64,000 nucleotides of DNA from Epiperipatus broadwayi (GCA_028023455.1 JAQFVV010000020.1:9657092-9721091), one strand, 5' to 3'; positions 46,595 to 57,968 are shown, numbered from the stretch's first letter. A program made the numbers and translations. Notes: a model not told the origin generated them from the sequence alone.

Positions 46595-47660
46595 TTATTC
46601 ATTATTTTCAACCATCATCAATCCACTGCAGGATGAAAGTCTCTTTAAGTTCAATTCACGTTCTCTAATATCTAGTCTTTCTTCTCCACATTACTGTCCA
46701 ACTATTATCAACTCTTCTAGTGATGTGTCCATTCCAATTTCACTTCCATCTTTTAATTCTTCTAGTGATGTCAAAAATGTTTGTTCTCTCACCCATGTAT
46801 TTCATTTTCATTCTCTTCTTATTAATCCTAATATGCATATCTCCATACCATGTAGAGTGTTCTGAAGTCTCTGTATTGTTCTTCTGTTGACTATGCAAGT
46901 CTCAGTTCTATAAGTAATAACTGATAAAACACATTTATTAAAAACCTTCTTTTTTAAACAAATAAGCATATTTCCTTTTAATATTATATTATTTCCACCA
47001 AAAGCACTCCAACAAAGCTTAATCTTCTGATTAATTTCATCCACAATGTTTCCATTTGCAGAAATAATATGACCATAGTATTTGTAGATATTAACTTCTT
47101 ATAACTCATTATTATCAATCTTTATTTCCTTCTTTTGAGAAAATTCATTGAACATTACTTTAGGCATTTTAATGTTTACCTTTAATCCTACTTTCTTACT
47201 TTCACCTGATAACTTGTTCAACATTTCCTGAAGTTTTAAATCACTGTTTGTGAAAACAACTACATCATCTATGACATCTAAATGATTTGAAAAATCTCCA
47301 TGTACGCCCCCCCCCTTAGCTTCCCATTTTAATCCACAAAGTACTTCTTGCAAAACTGCTGTAAAAGTTTTGGAGATATGGAGTCATGCTATCATATATT
47401 CTTCTCAATACTAGTATTACTAGTATCATTATGTAATCATTATTGCTATTACATTTTTATAAATATACTTCAGAATATGACAATATCCTAGGTCTATAAC
47501 TTGATAATCCAATGCTTTAATCACTAAAGAAATGCTTATAGAATCAAATGCCTTTTTATAATCTATAAATTCCAATTTTAATAACAATTCTTATTATTTG
47601 GTCCTTTCTACAATTTCTCATACTTGGATATAACCCACCGTATATAATTTTTAGAATAAA
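46595..47660 (-). pseudogene. RTE-type LINE reverse transcriptase relic
   Basis: On the minus strand the RT motif A, EFIDYKKAFDSISISLVIKA, lies near 47574-47515. Motif C is near 47275 as LDVIDDVVVFTNSDLKLQEM (YADD has become VIDD). After these come KVGLKVNIKMPKVMFNEFSQ, the block with NGNIVDEINQKIKLCWSAFG, and the C-terminal VITYRTETCIVNRRTIQRLQ. It ends near 46600 in the inverse of the ATCCACTGCAGGATGAAAGTCT tail shared with the 8.5-kb copy. Frameshifts at about 47360 and 47095 and a run of nine C at 47308-47316 break the frame. It keeps more of the RT core than the other RTE copies in the window. Confidence 0.85.
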
Positions 47661-47689
47661 AAAATAACTTATACAAGTAGAATTTGTCT

Positions 47690-47875
47690 GAAGGTTTTTG
47701 ATGATTGTATATTATTAGATGTGATATGTTGAACTATTTCCATCATCTATGAGTGAATGTTAAATGTACAAAAAATTTTAAACTTTATTTAAATTTTCCA
47801 AATACAAACAACTTCTTAGTAATAATACACAAATAGACAACACAGGTTAATACAAGTAGATTATCGTTAATCCAA
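47690..47875 (-). repeat. Diverged PLE family A terminus fragment
   Basis: The plus text TTTGTCTGAAGGTTTTTGAT followed by GAACTATTTCCATCATCTA, TTTATTTAAATTTTCCAAAT and an AACTTCTTAGTAATAAT unit parallels the outer end of the PLE A pLTR at 14480-14640 and 17371-17520. The tRNA-like and hammerhead parts are absent. Confidence 0.65.
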
Positions 47876-48420
47876 AATCTTTGGTTCCAGGACTTGTCTG
47901 GATAATTTTTCAGATTTCAAAAGTAAACCTCATATGAATATAAATATTTGTATACTATATAAATTTATTTTATTAAAAACCAACACAATAGTTTAAAATA
48001 CAACCTATGTGCTTATATGTGTAATAGCACAACATTTGTCTATATAAAAGAAGGTTACAACTTACGTATCTCAGATAAAGAGTCAATATATAACTAATAT
48101 GTGTATTTACAAAAAAAAGTATTAGAAATTAAAAATTATAAAGAAAAGTGAATGAGAATCTATTCTTACTCACTGCAATCATATAGTACAAACCAATCAC
48201 ATACATCGCAAGTTAATTGCATACATAACATTTAATCCAACATCCACTTGCTTATAACTAAATTCATTTAATACAAACAATTATTATTTCCATAGTCCTA
48301 TGTCAATGAAAACATTTGCTTAGTTGGAAAAACCCATTTTAAATTACAGAATGAAGAAAGCTTTTAATATTTTATAATGTGATATAAACATTTTCTTAGT
48401 AAGTTATTCTGTGAACTGAT
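47876..48420. other. AT-rich noncoding DNA, nothing identified
   Basis: No feature supported. Confidence 0.5.
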
Positions 48421-48682
48421 GCATATCACATGATTTCAGATTCACTTTTTTTTTTTTTTTGCTTTACTGTATGAAACTATCTTTTATTTTTCTTATGTCA
48501 TAGCATCTGCCGAGACGTGAACCCACAACCGTCTGCAACCAACTACTTGCTTGCATGGCGGCTGCGATACCTCTCGGCTAACAACGCAAGACAACTATCT
48601 TCCTTTTTGAATAAGTTAATTTTAAAAAAAAGCTAGTTTTATAAAGCAAAAAAATGAGTGAATCTGAAATCATGTGATATGC
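48421..48682. mobile_element. Inverted-repeat element with a SINE nested inside
   Basis: A perfect 25-base inverted repeat (GCATATCACATGATTTCAGA then TTCAC at 48421-48445; mirrored at 48658-48682) encloses a T run, TTTGCTTTA and, inverted, TAAAGCAAAAAAATGAG. Removing the SINE at about 48485-48600 would leave a compact foldback of roughly 150 bases. The element is therefore older than the SINE. Confidence 0.75.
48475..48603 (-). mobile_element. tRNA-derived SINE (family 1), nested
   Basis: The plus text GTCATAGCATCTGCCGAGAC, GTGAACCCACAACC and ACCTCTCGGCTAACAACGC marks a diverged family 1 SINE on the minus strand with its A-rich tail side toward 48485. The sequence AACTATCTT is repeated at about 48475-48484 and 48592-48602, a likely target duplication within the foldback. 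The anticodon arm has decayed. Confidence 0.7.
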
Positions 48683-49907
48683 ATACATTCACTTTATGAA
48701 ATGTCATCAAGTTGACACTGACTTTATGCAATCATATAAATAGCATTTCTCCAATAAGATTAATCATTACTAAAATTTGAACATCAAGTGAATGTTATTG
48801 ATTATTATTAATCATTTATTAGGCTAGAGATTATTATATCCTTTTGAGCCAACATATAAACTTTAATTCAAGATTTTATCTATCAAATACAAACACATTG
48901 TATCATGAATCCAACCCCATTTCTCTTTTTCTCCATATGTAAATCCTTTTTATATGTAAACACTACACACTTTAAATACATGAATAAAAGCATCTGTTAA
49001 AAAACCAAATAATCCTACAAGTAAAAAATACATTTCATTACAATGTTGATGGAAACATTCATCTCATTGGTCAACTTTTTTCAAGTATAATATATTTCCC
49101 TAAAAAAATTATCATGTAATCAAAATTGGCAGTTTCAACAGTTATTCACACATTTAACAGTAGAAACAATAATACATATAATATACTTACACATAAATCT
49201 TTTTTGGTTCCAATTAAAAAAATAAGAGGGTTTTTGTTTTCTTTGTTGGCCTCTTTCAACCACTGGCGGGTACTCTCTAAGGATCCTATATTTGTTAAGT
49301 CAAAGACTAATATGATCACTACAAATATATATATATAATAATCATTACATATGTTAAAAAAAAAAAAATCAAGAAGATAGTAATAATAAACTATATTTCA
49401 GTAGAACATTTTCTTAAATTAACTTTGCAGTATAAAACAATAACAATTCATTCAGCAATTTTTTTCTTTAAAAAAAAGAAAAGAAAATCACAGGAGATTT
49501 TTTTGATTATGATAAAAATGAAATCTAACTTTTAATTTGCGTTGAGAAGCATAGATTTTCTCCCTTTAGAGAATTTTTGAACAATGGCTTTTCTTTTTTA
49601 TTCTCCTTTTGAATGTTTCTGATGAATGATTTTTTTTATTTCTCTTGTTAGTTCAATCAAAGCAAATGAATCTGATTATTGGGATGGGGCGGGTATATAT
49701 GCATGTACACAAAAACATATATATATATATTATGAATGTGTTTGCCTTATACTTAAAAAAATAGTAAAAAATCTTCCCTCTTTACTCAATCATTAATTTT
49801 ATATTGTTCTTTTCATTTGTAATGATTTTAATAGTACAAAAGAAATAGTAGGTAATCAGTAGCCAAAAAAATAAGAAACTTAACTCAACAACACATTACA
49901 ATCATTT
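48683..49907. other. AT-rich noncoding DNA, nothing identified
   Basis: The frame at 49126-49338 has no motif. (AT)n runs occur near 49326 and 49713. Confidence 0.5.
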
Positions 49908-50010
49908 TTTTCTCATGTGTCATAGCATCAGCGGGGAAGCGAACTCGCTAACCCGGGACAACTGCTTGTAAAGCAGCTGTCGCTGACCTCTCGACCACAA
50001 ATGCTTTTAT
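49908..50010 (-). mobile_element. tRNA-derived SINE (family 1)
   Basis: On the minus strand GGTCGAGAGGTCAGCGACAG, the anticodon arm with loop TTTACAA, a B-box-like GCGAGTTCGCTTCCC and the GCTATGACACATGAG-A(n) tail are all readable. Anticodon position TAC is kept as in the 5.8-kb and 45.2-kb copies. Confidence 0.8.
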
Positions 50011-50639
50011 TAGCGCATCGAGATTAATCTGCCAAACCAGTTTAGCCAGTTACCTTTAACCTTTAGCTAAGAATAGTTAGATACCTATAACCTGGTTATT
50101 ATTGGATGGCTAGTGAATTAGTTATGACCATCTACTTGAAAGAAAAACACAAAGCCCACTTGTGATTTTAAAAAAAAATTCAATATACATCTGGCTTCCA
50201 CTGTTAAGATATTTATTTGTATGTTAAGGCAGTTGATTAAGATGTTTATTTGTATGTTAAAGCCGTTGACTAACTGGAAAATAATACTACAAGCAAACAT
50301 TCACAGCTGTTCAATCAATGATAGTATTTTGTCAGTCCTCTTCTCCCACATTTTAAAATTTATTCCAACATTTCAGTTGTTGCCAGACAAGAATCACTCA
50401 TGAACAATATTCAAGTTTTCAAGCACATTCCTCTATATCCTTCACCACTATTTGGAAAGACTCACACAATTAACTTAAATACTTAGACATCTTTTTACAA
50501 TCAGAATCAAGTCAATTAAAATACACTGTGCATTAAACCTTTAGAAATCTGAGTCTTACACATTCCTAAATCAATTTCGCCGGGCTCACTTAAATTTGCA
50601 GATCTTTCTTCAGTTCTTTTCCATAATTACCACTTAAGT
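50011..50639. other. AT-rich DNA, possible decayed upstream part of the PLE C copy
   Basis: A direct repeat, TAAGATGTTTATTTGTATGTTAA-like, occurs twice near 50205-50265. The stretch from 50400 may be an unreadable RT remnant. Confidence 0.4.
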
Positions 50640-51370
50640 AAATTTAAAGTGTCTTGCAAAACTAACATTGAACAATATTTAAAAGATCTTACCAGCATTG
50701 GATTCAAATATAGTCATCTTATTAGAATAGTAAAACAATTTTGCCACAAGTTGAATAGTAATTCTCACAATGATGATAGACCCTGGCTTCTCTTACCACA
50801 CATTTTTTCCCTCAGTAAGAACTTTATTAAACCCCCCTTTCCTTCATTTAAACTAAGTTTTCATTGCCCTCCTCCACCAATAGATTAATTAATAATTCAA
50901 AGAATTGCCTATTCTCTGATCAGACTCCTCACACAATATACAACATTCCATGCCCTCAAACCAGTTACACTGGCCTATACTATGGTGAATCTCACATATC
51001 TCTATCCACACATGTTTTTCAATACCGTTACTTATATAAAAGGGCTCTTATTAAACTCAAATAATATTGCATCTTTTTAGAACACCAAAAATTCACCCAT
51101 CCATACATTTAAACCTTCTACCACTTCTATTGCAAGTATAGAATGCCATTATTCCAAAAGTAAAATCAAAAAAGCATGGCACACAGCTAATAACATCCAT
51201 GCTATAAAACTGAAAAAAAAGCATGCTTTCACCTTACCAAAATTGGGCTTTCTAACACATTATTTTGCATATATTTAAATATTCAATGCCTACATATTAC
51301 ATCTTTTTCAGGTGATCTTTTTGCTATGATTATGAGAAGATAAACTTCTTGAAAGCGCTTAGCCACTTAA
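50640..51370 (+). pseudogene. Penelope-like element family C, RT linker, GIY-YIG and 3' end
   Basis: The frame at 50649-50888 holds the linker (LTSIGFKYSHLIRIVKQF, PWLLLPHIF). The nuclease follows in the next frame (50864-51064): NNSKNCLFSDQTPHTIYNIP, then CP and GLYYGESHISLSTHVFQYRY. The nuclease strands TIYNI and LYYGES are preserved. After 51064 the nuclease C-terminus (AFHTY... and KSKIKKAWHTANNIHAIK) is read across stops to about 51240. A shared 3' segment ends with AACTTCTTGAAAGCGCTTAG near 51350. It is about 90 percent similar by eye to 58070-58335. Confidence 0.8.
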
Positions 51371-51959
51371 TATTACAAGTCACATCTTAGCTTTACCATT
51401 AACTATATTCTAGCACATTTAGACATAAACAATAATAAGCTTGGATTAATGCAAAAATACCTTTTTTTTGCATTTCTTCAAGTAATTTCATTTTTTTCTT
51501 TGTTTGAGTGAACTTGCTTTGTTTGTTAGAGATCATAGCATTCATAAATGGTAAAGATTGCCTTGCTTTTATACCCTTTGACCCCCAGTATGACTTTTCT
51601 AGAAATTTATATTTTGAGCTGAGTTTACGCGTAAACGGTAAATGTCACACATACGTGCAATACGTCATTCTTTGCGCCATTTTGCTATCTACTTGAAAAT
51701 GTAAAAATATTTTCTGTACGACAATTTTTAGATTTTTTATGAATATTTTTAGCGAAGGGTACCTAAAAAAATTTTTTTTTTTTTTTTTATCAGTTTATTT
51801 ATCGTAAAAAAGTTATTCCACAATGGTTGGATCAATTACTGAAGATTTTATTCTGATTTTCCATTGAAGTTGTCCGCGATTCTGGGCCCTCTTCTCAAGT
51901 TACGTTTTTGGATAACATTCAAGGGTATGTAATTACTTTTTTATATATAAATATTTTTT
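51371..51959. other. Mixed-composition noncoding DNA, nothing identified
   Basis: Between 51560 and 51700 and again at 51870-51930 the DNA contains CG dinucleotides and is less AT-rich (GTTTACGCGTAAAC palindrome near 51626-51639; GTCCGCGATTCTGGGCCC near 51872). A GACCCCCA phrase at about 51578 recurs near 52240. No coding frame is convincing; this may be part of an unidentified element spanning both sides of the tandem repeats. Confidence 0.4.
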
Positions 51960-51963
51960 ATAA

Positions 51964-52105
51964 ATTATAATATTTTCTATTTACTGAAACAAATAAATAT
52001 GCTATAGAATAATACATTATAATATTTTCGATGTACTGAAACAAATAAATATGCTATAGAATAATAAATTATAATATTTTCAAATAAATATGCTGTAGAA
52101 TGGAA
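51964..52105. repeat. Tandem repeat, unit about 53 bp, 2.6 copies
   Basis: Units start at about 51964, 52017 and 52068 with TTATAATATTTTC. They share TACTGAAACAAATAAATATG then CTATAGAATAATA. The third unit is shortened by loss of its TACTGAAA part. Confidence 0.85.
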
Positions 52106-52269
52106 AAAAGTTGGGGACTGGGGTAATCTGTCACCGCGTGAGCTGATGCATTTTTTGGCATGATTATAAATATGAGTAGTGTATCACGCGTGACCAAGTT
52201 TGAATTTATGGACGAATTATTGCATCAGTGCTAAAGTTATGACCCCCAATTGATTTGTGTCAATTTTAG
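52106..52269. other. CG-containing spacer
   Basis: Holds GTCACCGCGTGAGC and CACGCGTGACC, two related CG-bearing phrases about 60 bases apart, within GTGATACACTACTCAT-type sequence. Unassigned. Confidence 0.4.
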
Positions 52270-53000
52270 GCAAGTAATATAGGATATTATATAGATTTTC
52301 TGTCTTCCTCAATCCATCCACTTATTGTTACAGTGCCATGTATTTGAACTCGGCCTTTCTTCATATCTTTTATGCAAAATAATAAATATATTTATATACA
52401 AGTTCATGCTACACAACTGGAATTTCATGTAATATAGGATATTTTATACACACTTTCTGGCTTCATCAATCCATCCACTCTGTGTTATAGTGCCATGTAT
52501 TTGAACTCGGCCTTTCTTCATATCTTTTATGCAAAATAATAAATATATTTATATACAAGTTCATGCTACACAACTGGAATTTCATGTAATATAGGATATT
52601 TTATACACACTTTCTGGCTTCATCAATCCATCCACTCTGTGCTATAGTGCCATGTATTTGAACTCGGCCTTTCTTCATATCTTTTATAAAATATTAAAGA
52701 TTTTAAGACTTCCTTGCCCTATTTTTTCGTTCTGCAGCTCACAGTACCGCTATGAATATGAGGCAAAAGGCCTCGAAAGCTCTTATTGTGTAATAATTTC
52801 TGTGTATCTTTATAGCTTCTCATTCAAGTGTGGCATACGCTTTGTTAATTTCATATCTTTTATGCAAAATAATAAATATATTTATATACAAGTTCATGCT
52901 ACACAACTGGAATTTCATGTAATACAGGATATTTTATACACAGTTTCTGGCTTCATCAATCCATCCACTCTGTGTTATAGTGCCATGTATTTGAACTCAG
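52270..53000. repeat. Satellite-like tandem array, unit 157 bp, about four copies, with a 170-bp insert
   Basis: The unit marker GTAATATAGGAT occurs at 52274, 52429 and 52586, and as GTAATACAGGAT at about 52919. Units two and three are almost identical (CCATGTATTTGAACTCGGCC, TTCATATCTTTTATGCAAAA, CAAGTTCATGCTACACAACT, GGCTTCATCAATCCATCCAC), so the array expanded recently. Between about 52688 and 52860 an unrelated segment with CTGCAGCTCACAGTACCGC and GGCAAAAGGCCTCGAAAGC interrupts the third/fourth unit junction. The frame at 52652-53020 crosses it and is not a gene. Confidence 0.88.
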
Positions 53001-54669
53001 CCTTTTTTCCACACATGTAATAATTGTTAATAATAATAAAAAATTATCTTTATTGATTTATTTTTATTCATTTTATTTTTTATGAGTTTATTTATTTATT
53101 TTTGAATACAGTGTTCTGTTATTTTTTTCTCCACTAAAAACCATTCATATTGTTATAGATACTTTTGAACAAATGGACACATCTGGCTGTAGAATAAAAG
53201 TGGACCACAGCAAGGCTGCTGTTTTAGTAATTTTCTCAGTGAAAAATTACCTCAGAGAAGACTTCCAATATATCATTTTTTTGGAAATTTTGTGACGGAT
53301 GTGATGAAGCTGTTTATGAAATTGTCATTTTATCATTTGAATTTCAAAATTTAGGATTTGTGAATCTGTGTAAAAATAAACATCCTTAAAACTATTACAA
53401 ATATTCTTTTTTTTAACTTTTTCTTTATGAAATGATTATTTTAACAGCTTCATTACATTCTTTCATATATGACCTTTCTTTTAATGCATGTTTCTTTTAA
53501 TATTTATTACATTCAAACACAAAATATCTAAGTTATTAGAGTTAGGGTAAATTTTTCTAAAAATTAACAATGGCCGCCTGGTTTTCAAAGGGTTTTAAAG
53601 ATAATAATCTTTACTGTTTCCAATGCTAAATCTCCAATAAAGGGTAAAATTTTAGCTAAACCAGTTAAAAAAGTTCAATGGGTTTTTTTTTTTTTTTTTA
53701 CCATTAATACATATTAAGCTCTCTATTTAATCTATTATAACATATAAGATCTTAACAATGGTTGTTTATTGACTTAATTTACATTTGAAAACAAAACAAT
53801 AAATTTTATTAGTCAATAAATTATCACTATTGAAGATATGGTATAGTTTATTTATATATATATAACACTAATGCATGTTTTGTACTATAAAATAGGTTGG
53901 TGTAATTAGGTAGTAATGTAATTAAGTAATATTAGTCATCATTAGTAGTAGATTATCATTATTTTCTCTTCCTTGATATATTTTTCTCTTTATCTCAATA
54001 TTTTAAAATATGATATCATCATCATCAATAATAACAAATAAACACAACCCTAAAAATCATAAGAACAGTATTTTTGTACAATAAGCTATTCAGTATATTC
54101 AATACTGTACACACTATGAGAGTACTTTATCATTAGTTTTCTCCTGTGAAGTTTGAAATGATGTTTGCTTTAGATTAGGATTAACTGCTAGTAGCAGTAT
54201 TCTACATTACTGCTACCCAATACAGTCAATATATGTAAATAAAACTAAAAGAAAAATAAATAATAAAAGATTTTCCTTACAAAAAATATTGAAAAAAGAA
54301 AAGAAAATACAGCTTAGTATATATTTCAGTGTAAAATAAAAAAAATATAATCAATACCTTAAAATTTTATCTAGATATACATAGCTGTATACAGATATAA
54401 CAATGGATCATTATTTCAGTTTAGCAACTGATATAAAACTTCTAAGTGAGACATGTAATATAGCTCAAGAAAAGATCTGCCAAAAATTAAGTGATTTTAA
54501 TAATATGTATTTAAATGCATGTAAGGCAATTGATAAAAATATATTTAAGAACCTGTGTTTATTAATTTTAAATTGGGGATTACAATACTAAAATCCCAAT
54601 GATTTATATTTCATTATTCAAATAAACAACCATAAATTAATAACTGAAATATAGGCTTATTATATACAT
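53001..54669. other. AT-rich noncoding DNA, nothing identified
   Basis: The stretch at 53160-53400 is slightly less AT-rich and ends with AATAAA-like signals, but no consistent frame is seen. The 62-codon frame at 54403-54591 has no recognised motif. Confidence 0.45.
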
Positions 54670-54890
54670 ATATGTAATATATAGGGTATATGAGCAAAGA
54701 CTTTCACATGACCCACAACTCGCCACTCTATCTCATATCACTGATACACTTGAACACATATAAGATGAAAAGATAAATAATCACCAATATACATATTTCA
54801 TGCTAAACCAGCAATCATCAGTTGGTCCAGATTATCATCTCTACACATATATGCAATAAGTGCTCAGATTTATATTAAGATAGCCAATCT
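54670..54890 (-). repeat. tRNA-like interspersed repeat, family 2, copy 3
   Basis: Shares CATCAGTTGGTCCAGATTAT, CACATATATGCAATAAGTGC and TCAGATTTATATTAAGATAG with the copies at 25.4, 25.8 and 28.46 kb. Its B-box side is decayed. Confidence 0.5.
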
Positions 54891-55384
54891 TCATACTTTA
54901 ATGGAAACCATAAATTAAAAAACTTTACTCACAAGTCTTGTCAAATACCAAGTGGTGAAATTTTCAAAAAATATTCATCCTTGTATTCTATCACAGATAA
55001 AGAAAATATTCATTTATTGGCCAATAATTGGATAGTTGAATTTTCTATAAGCTGTTATGTAAATAAATTTCCAAGTCTTAACCAGCTTACATTTAAATCC
55101 AAAATACAGGCACAGTGAGATAATGTGTTACAACTACAAAATTATCATTTGTTCACAATTTTAAACAGTAGTTTTTTTTTAAATAAAAAAATACTAATGT
55201 TACTGATTAAGTCATTAAATAAATAAATAACCAAGTTCAAACATGGGAAATGACAGAATTGGAGACATGATTCTTGGGCTTGGACTTTTGTCTCTTATAG
55301 TACTGCACTAAACTGAACAGAGTATTAAGCTACAAATAATTATGCAGGATAGAATTGTAATGAAAATCTAAAAATGACATAAAC
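54891..55384. other. AT-rich noncoding DNA, nothing identified
   Basis: No feature supported. Confidence 0.5.
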
Positions 55385-55418
55385 CACTATTATTATCATC
55401 ATCATCATCATTATTATT
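55385..55418. repeat. Trinucleotide microsatellite (ATT/ATC)n
   Basis: TATTATTATC, then CATCATCATCATC and ATTATTATTAG: a mixed ATT/ATC array that directly abuts the 5' end of the following LINE fragment. Confidence 0.85.
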
Positions 55419-57096
55419 AGATGGTATAACACTTAAGATTCTTAAAGAAAAAATAAGGAAGCGTTTTTACATGTTTTGGTTCATTTATTTAATTTATCTT
55501 TGCATTCTGGAACATTTCCAGAATGTTTGAAAGTTAATGTTATTACTCCTGTTTATAAAAAAAAGTGATTCTACTCTTATGGTTAATTATAGTCCAATTG
55601 CTATTATTTCTGTTTTTCTAAATTATTGGAAATGATTGTTAAGGATCTAATGTTGTTATTTCTATTTAAAAATAAAATTTTATCTGACAATCAATATGGT
55701 TTTCTTCCTGGTAGAAGTACATTAGATGCTTTAAAACATCATGTTTGTTATTTAACATCTTCATTTGATCATGAACTTAAAACACTGATTATTTATCTTG
55801 ATTTATCTAAAGCATTTGATTCTGTTAATCATAATAATTAGATTAAGCATTGCTATTTGAATTTTCATTATTCTATTGGTAGTTAGCTGGGGAGTTATTT
55901 AAAAGATAGAAAACAGTTTATTAATATTTATGATATCAGCGATATGATCTTAATCAATTATGGAGTTCCATGGGGTTCAGTACTTGGTCCTCTATTGTTT
56001 TTAATTTATATTAATGATTTATTTTCACTGAAATTACATTCTAACATTTTTGATTTGGCTGATGATATTGCATTAGCTATAATGTCGTTTCTTATAGTTG
56101 TCTTGGAAAAATTAGTGAATGAGAATTTGGACACAGTTGGTAAATGGCTGGCATATAATTAATTGTTAGCAAATTTGGATAAAACAAGAACTATTCTTTT
56201 TTTCTTATAAGCATATTTTTTGTCTCTTAAGATAAACATTTGCTTAGGTATATTCTGTATTTTAATAATGTGTGTACCTGTAAGAATATTCCTTTGGTAG
56301 ATAATTATTGTTATTTGGGAATAAATATTGACTCCAGATTGTCCTGGACAAACCATATTACCTACCTTTATCAACAGTTACATAATTTAAATTATATGTT
56401 TTATTATTTAGTTAAATTTCTTCCTAGGTCAGTTCTTATTTTTATTTATATTGCCTGTTATCAGAGTATTTTATTCTATTATATCATTATTTGGAGTAAT
56501 ACTTCTTTATATATTCTATCTTCTTTGCATGTTTTACAAAATTATACTTTGTGCATTATCTTTGGTAGAACTCATTCTTCTGTTTGAGATATTTATATTG
56601 AGTTTGGTTTATTTGATGTAAATCGCTTATACTAATATAGTTCTTTTTGATATTTTTTGTGCCAAATATTTTCTGAATTCTAGAGTTTCTGTTTTAAATA
56701 CTCATCTTTCTAAAAAATTTCAATTACCTTTACCAAATTTTTTAAAGGAATCTAGTAGAAGACAATATATATATATATATATATATTCTGGTTCAAAGTT
56801 ATTTAATAAATTTATATATGAATGTTCAATTAATTTGAATATTTCTTATGTATCTTTCTAAAAGTATTTATGTCAGTGGTTATGTAGTGTGTATGGATTT
56901 TGGCATTTATTTTATTTATTTTCTAAACTGTTATTTTTGCTATTTGAGTTTTTTGTTGTACTTTTATTTTATTATTTATTTAATTTGTTATTTTTACATG
57001 TAAATTCCACACAGAGGAGTTTTCAAATAATTATGTACTTTGTTTTATTTCATAGAATAAAAAATAAAATTGAATGGAAGAAAAAAAAGATGATGA
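55419..57096 (+). pseudogene. CR1/L2/Jockey-type LINE, 5'-truncated reverse transcriptase
   Basis: RT blocks run in order across several frames. The fingers region with MVNYSPIAIISVF is near 55580 and QYGFLPGRSTLDALKHHV near 55695-55750. Motif A, LIIYLDLSKAFDSVNHNN, is at 55790-55840, and motif B, NYGVPWGSVLGPLLFLIYIN, near 55960-56020. Motif C, FDLADDIAL (usual FADD), is near 56050-56078. The thumb region DNYCYLGINIDSRLSWTNHI lies at 56300-56360, and the C-terminus with FLNSRVSVLNTHLSKKFQLP near 56670-56730, ending near 56885. A short 3' untranslated region leads to an (ATT)n tail. The endonuclease and ORF1 are missing. Frameshifts and stops at 55843 and 56160 prevent function. Confidence 0.85.
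56766..56786. repeat. (AT)n microsatellite inside the LINE C-terminus
   Basis: About 20 bases of TATATA interrupt the LINE frame between SSRRQY and YSGSKLFNKF, so it expanded after insertion. Confidence 0.8.
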
Positions 57097-57101
57097 TGAT
57101 G

Positions 57102-57150
<49 letters not shown>
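57097..57150. repeat. (ATT)n microsatellite tail
   Basis: GATGATGATGATG passes into about 16 ATT units, forming the 3' tail of the LINE at 55419-57096. The next LINE fragment begins immediately at its end. Confidence 0.9.
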
Positions 57151-57152
<2 letters not shown>

Positions 57153-57835
57153 AAAGACCTTGGTATTATTTTTGCAAGCAATGGATCATTTCATTATCAT
57201 ATTGAAAATGGAATAAATAAAGCTTTTAAAATTATGGATGCACTTTTAAGGCATGGTAGACAATTGACTAGTTCTACAAAATATAAATTATTTCTCTCTT
57301 TGGTTTTACTTATTTTAGAAAACGGATCTGTTGTATGGAATCCCAGTTCCAAACGAGATATTATAAAAATTCAATTAGTTTATGATAAAATTTCCAATAA
57401 CCATTATCTACCTCTACCCATTAGAAGAAAAATGAGAGATTCTTAAAATTTTATGTAAACTTGTCAATCAGAAAATTATATTAACTAATAAAATTTCAAA
57501 TACTATTAATAATTGTTTACATTAAACACGTACATTTCCTTTATTTTATATTAAAGTTTGTCATTCTAACATATTAAAATTTTCATCTTCGTTTCGTTTG
57601 CCTAATACCTATAATCATGATTCTACTAATGAAAATAATTTTACTTTAGATTTTAATAAATTTGTTACTTATCTTATAAAGAAATATGGCATATAATCAT
57701 ATTAATAATTTGTCATTTATACTCATTTATGTATGTTATTGTATATTTGTTATGGTACAATTCTGTAATTGGCTTAATGCTGTAGTTTTGTAGGTAAATA
57801 AATTGAATAATAATAATAATAATTATTATTATTAA
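57151..57835 (+). pseudogene. Second CR1/L2-type LINE fragment, C-terminus and tail
   Basis: It begins with KDLGIIFASNGSFHYHIENG then INKAFKIMDALLRHGRQL and LVLLILENGSVVWNPSSKRD (57154-57360). This is the thumb/C-terminal region of the same LINE class (pattern DLGI-x-HI-KA-LEYGS-VWNP), but of a different family from the upstream copy. The C-terminus is read to about 57696 (FVTYLIKKYGI*), followed by a 3' untranslated region and an (AAT)n/(ATT)n tail at 57806-57835. The ATT array upstream was its integration site. Confidence 0.8.
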
Positions 57836-57968
57836 AAAAAGAAAACCTTTCTCTTTCTAATTACAGACTTCCTGTGCACTTGATAAATAATCAGAATATT
57901 TTACCATCATCTTCATCATTATTAAGAGTTCTAAATTTTGCTAATATTTTTAATCCTCTTTTTTTATA
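57836..57968 (+). pseudogene. Possible third short LINE C-terminal piece
   Basis: Directly after the microsatellite tail, NLSLSNYRLPVHLINNQNIL with LLRVLNFANIFNPLF reads like a further LINE C-terminal fragment. It is too short to assign with confidence. Confidence 0.35.

Noticed and set aside
51305-51365. Hammerhead ribozyme at the 3' end of PLE family C (GAGAAG-ATAAA-CTTCTT-GAAAGCGCTT)
   Set aside because: Stem II and GAAAGCGC are suggestive, but the first core box does not match CTGANGA at the required position. Too degenerate to call.
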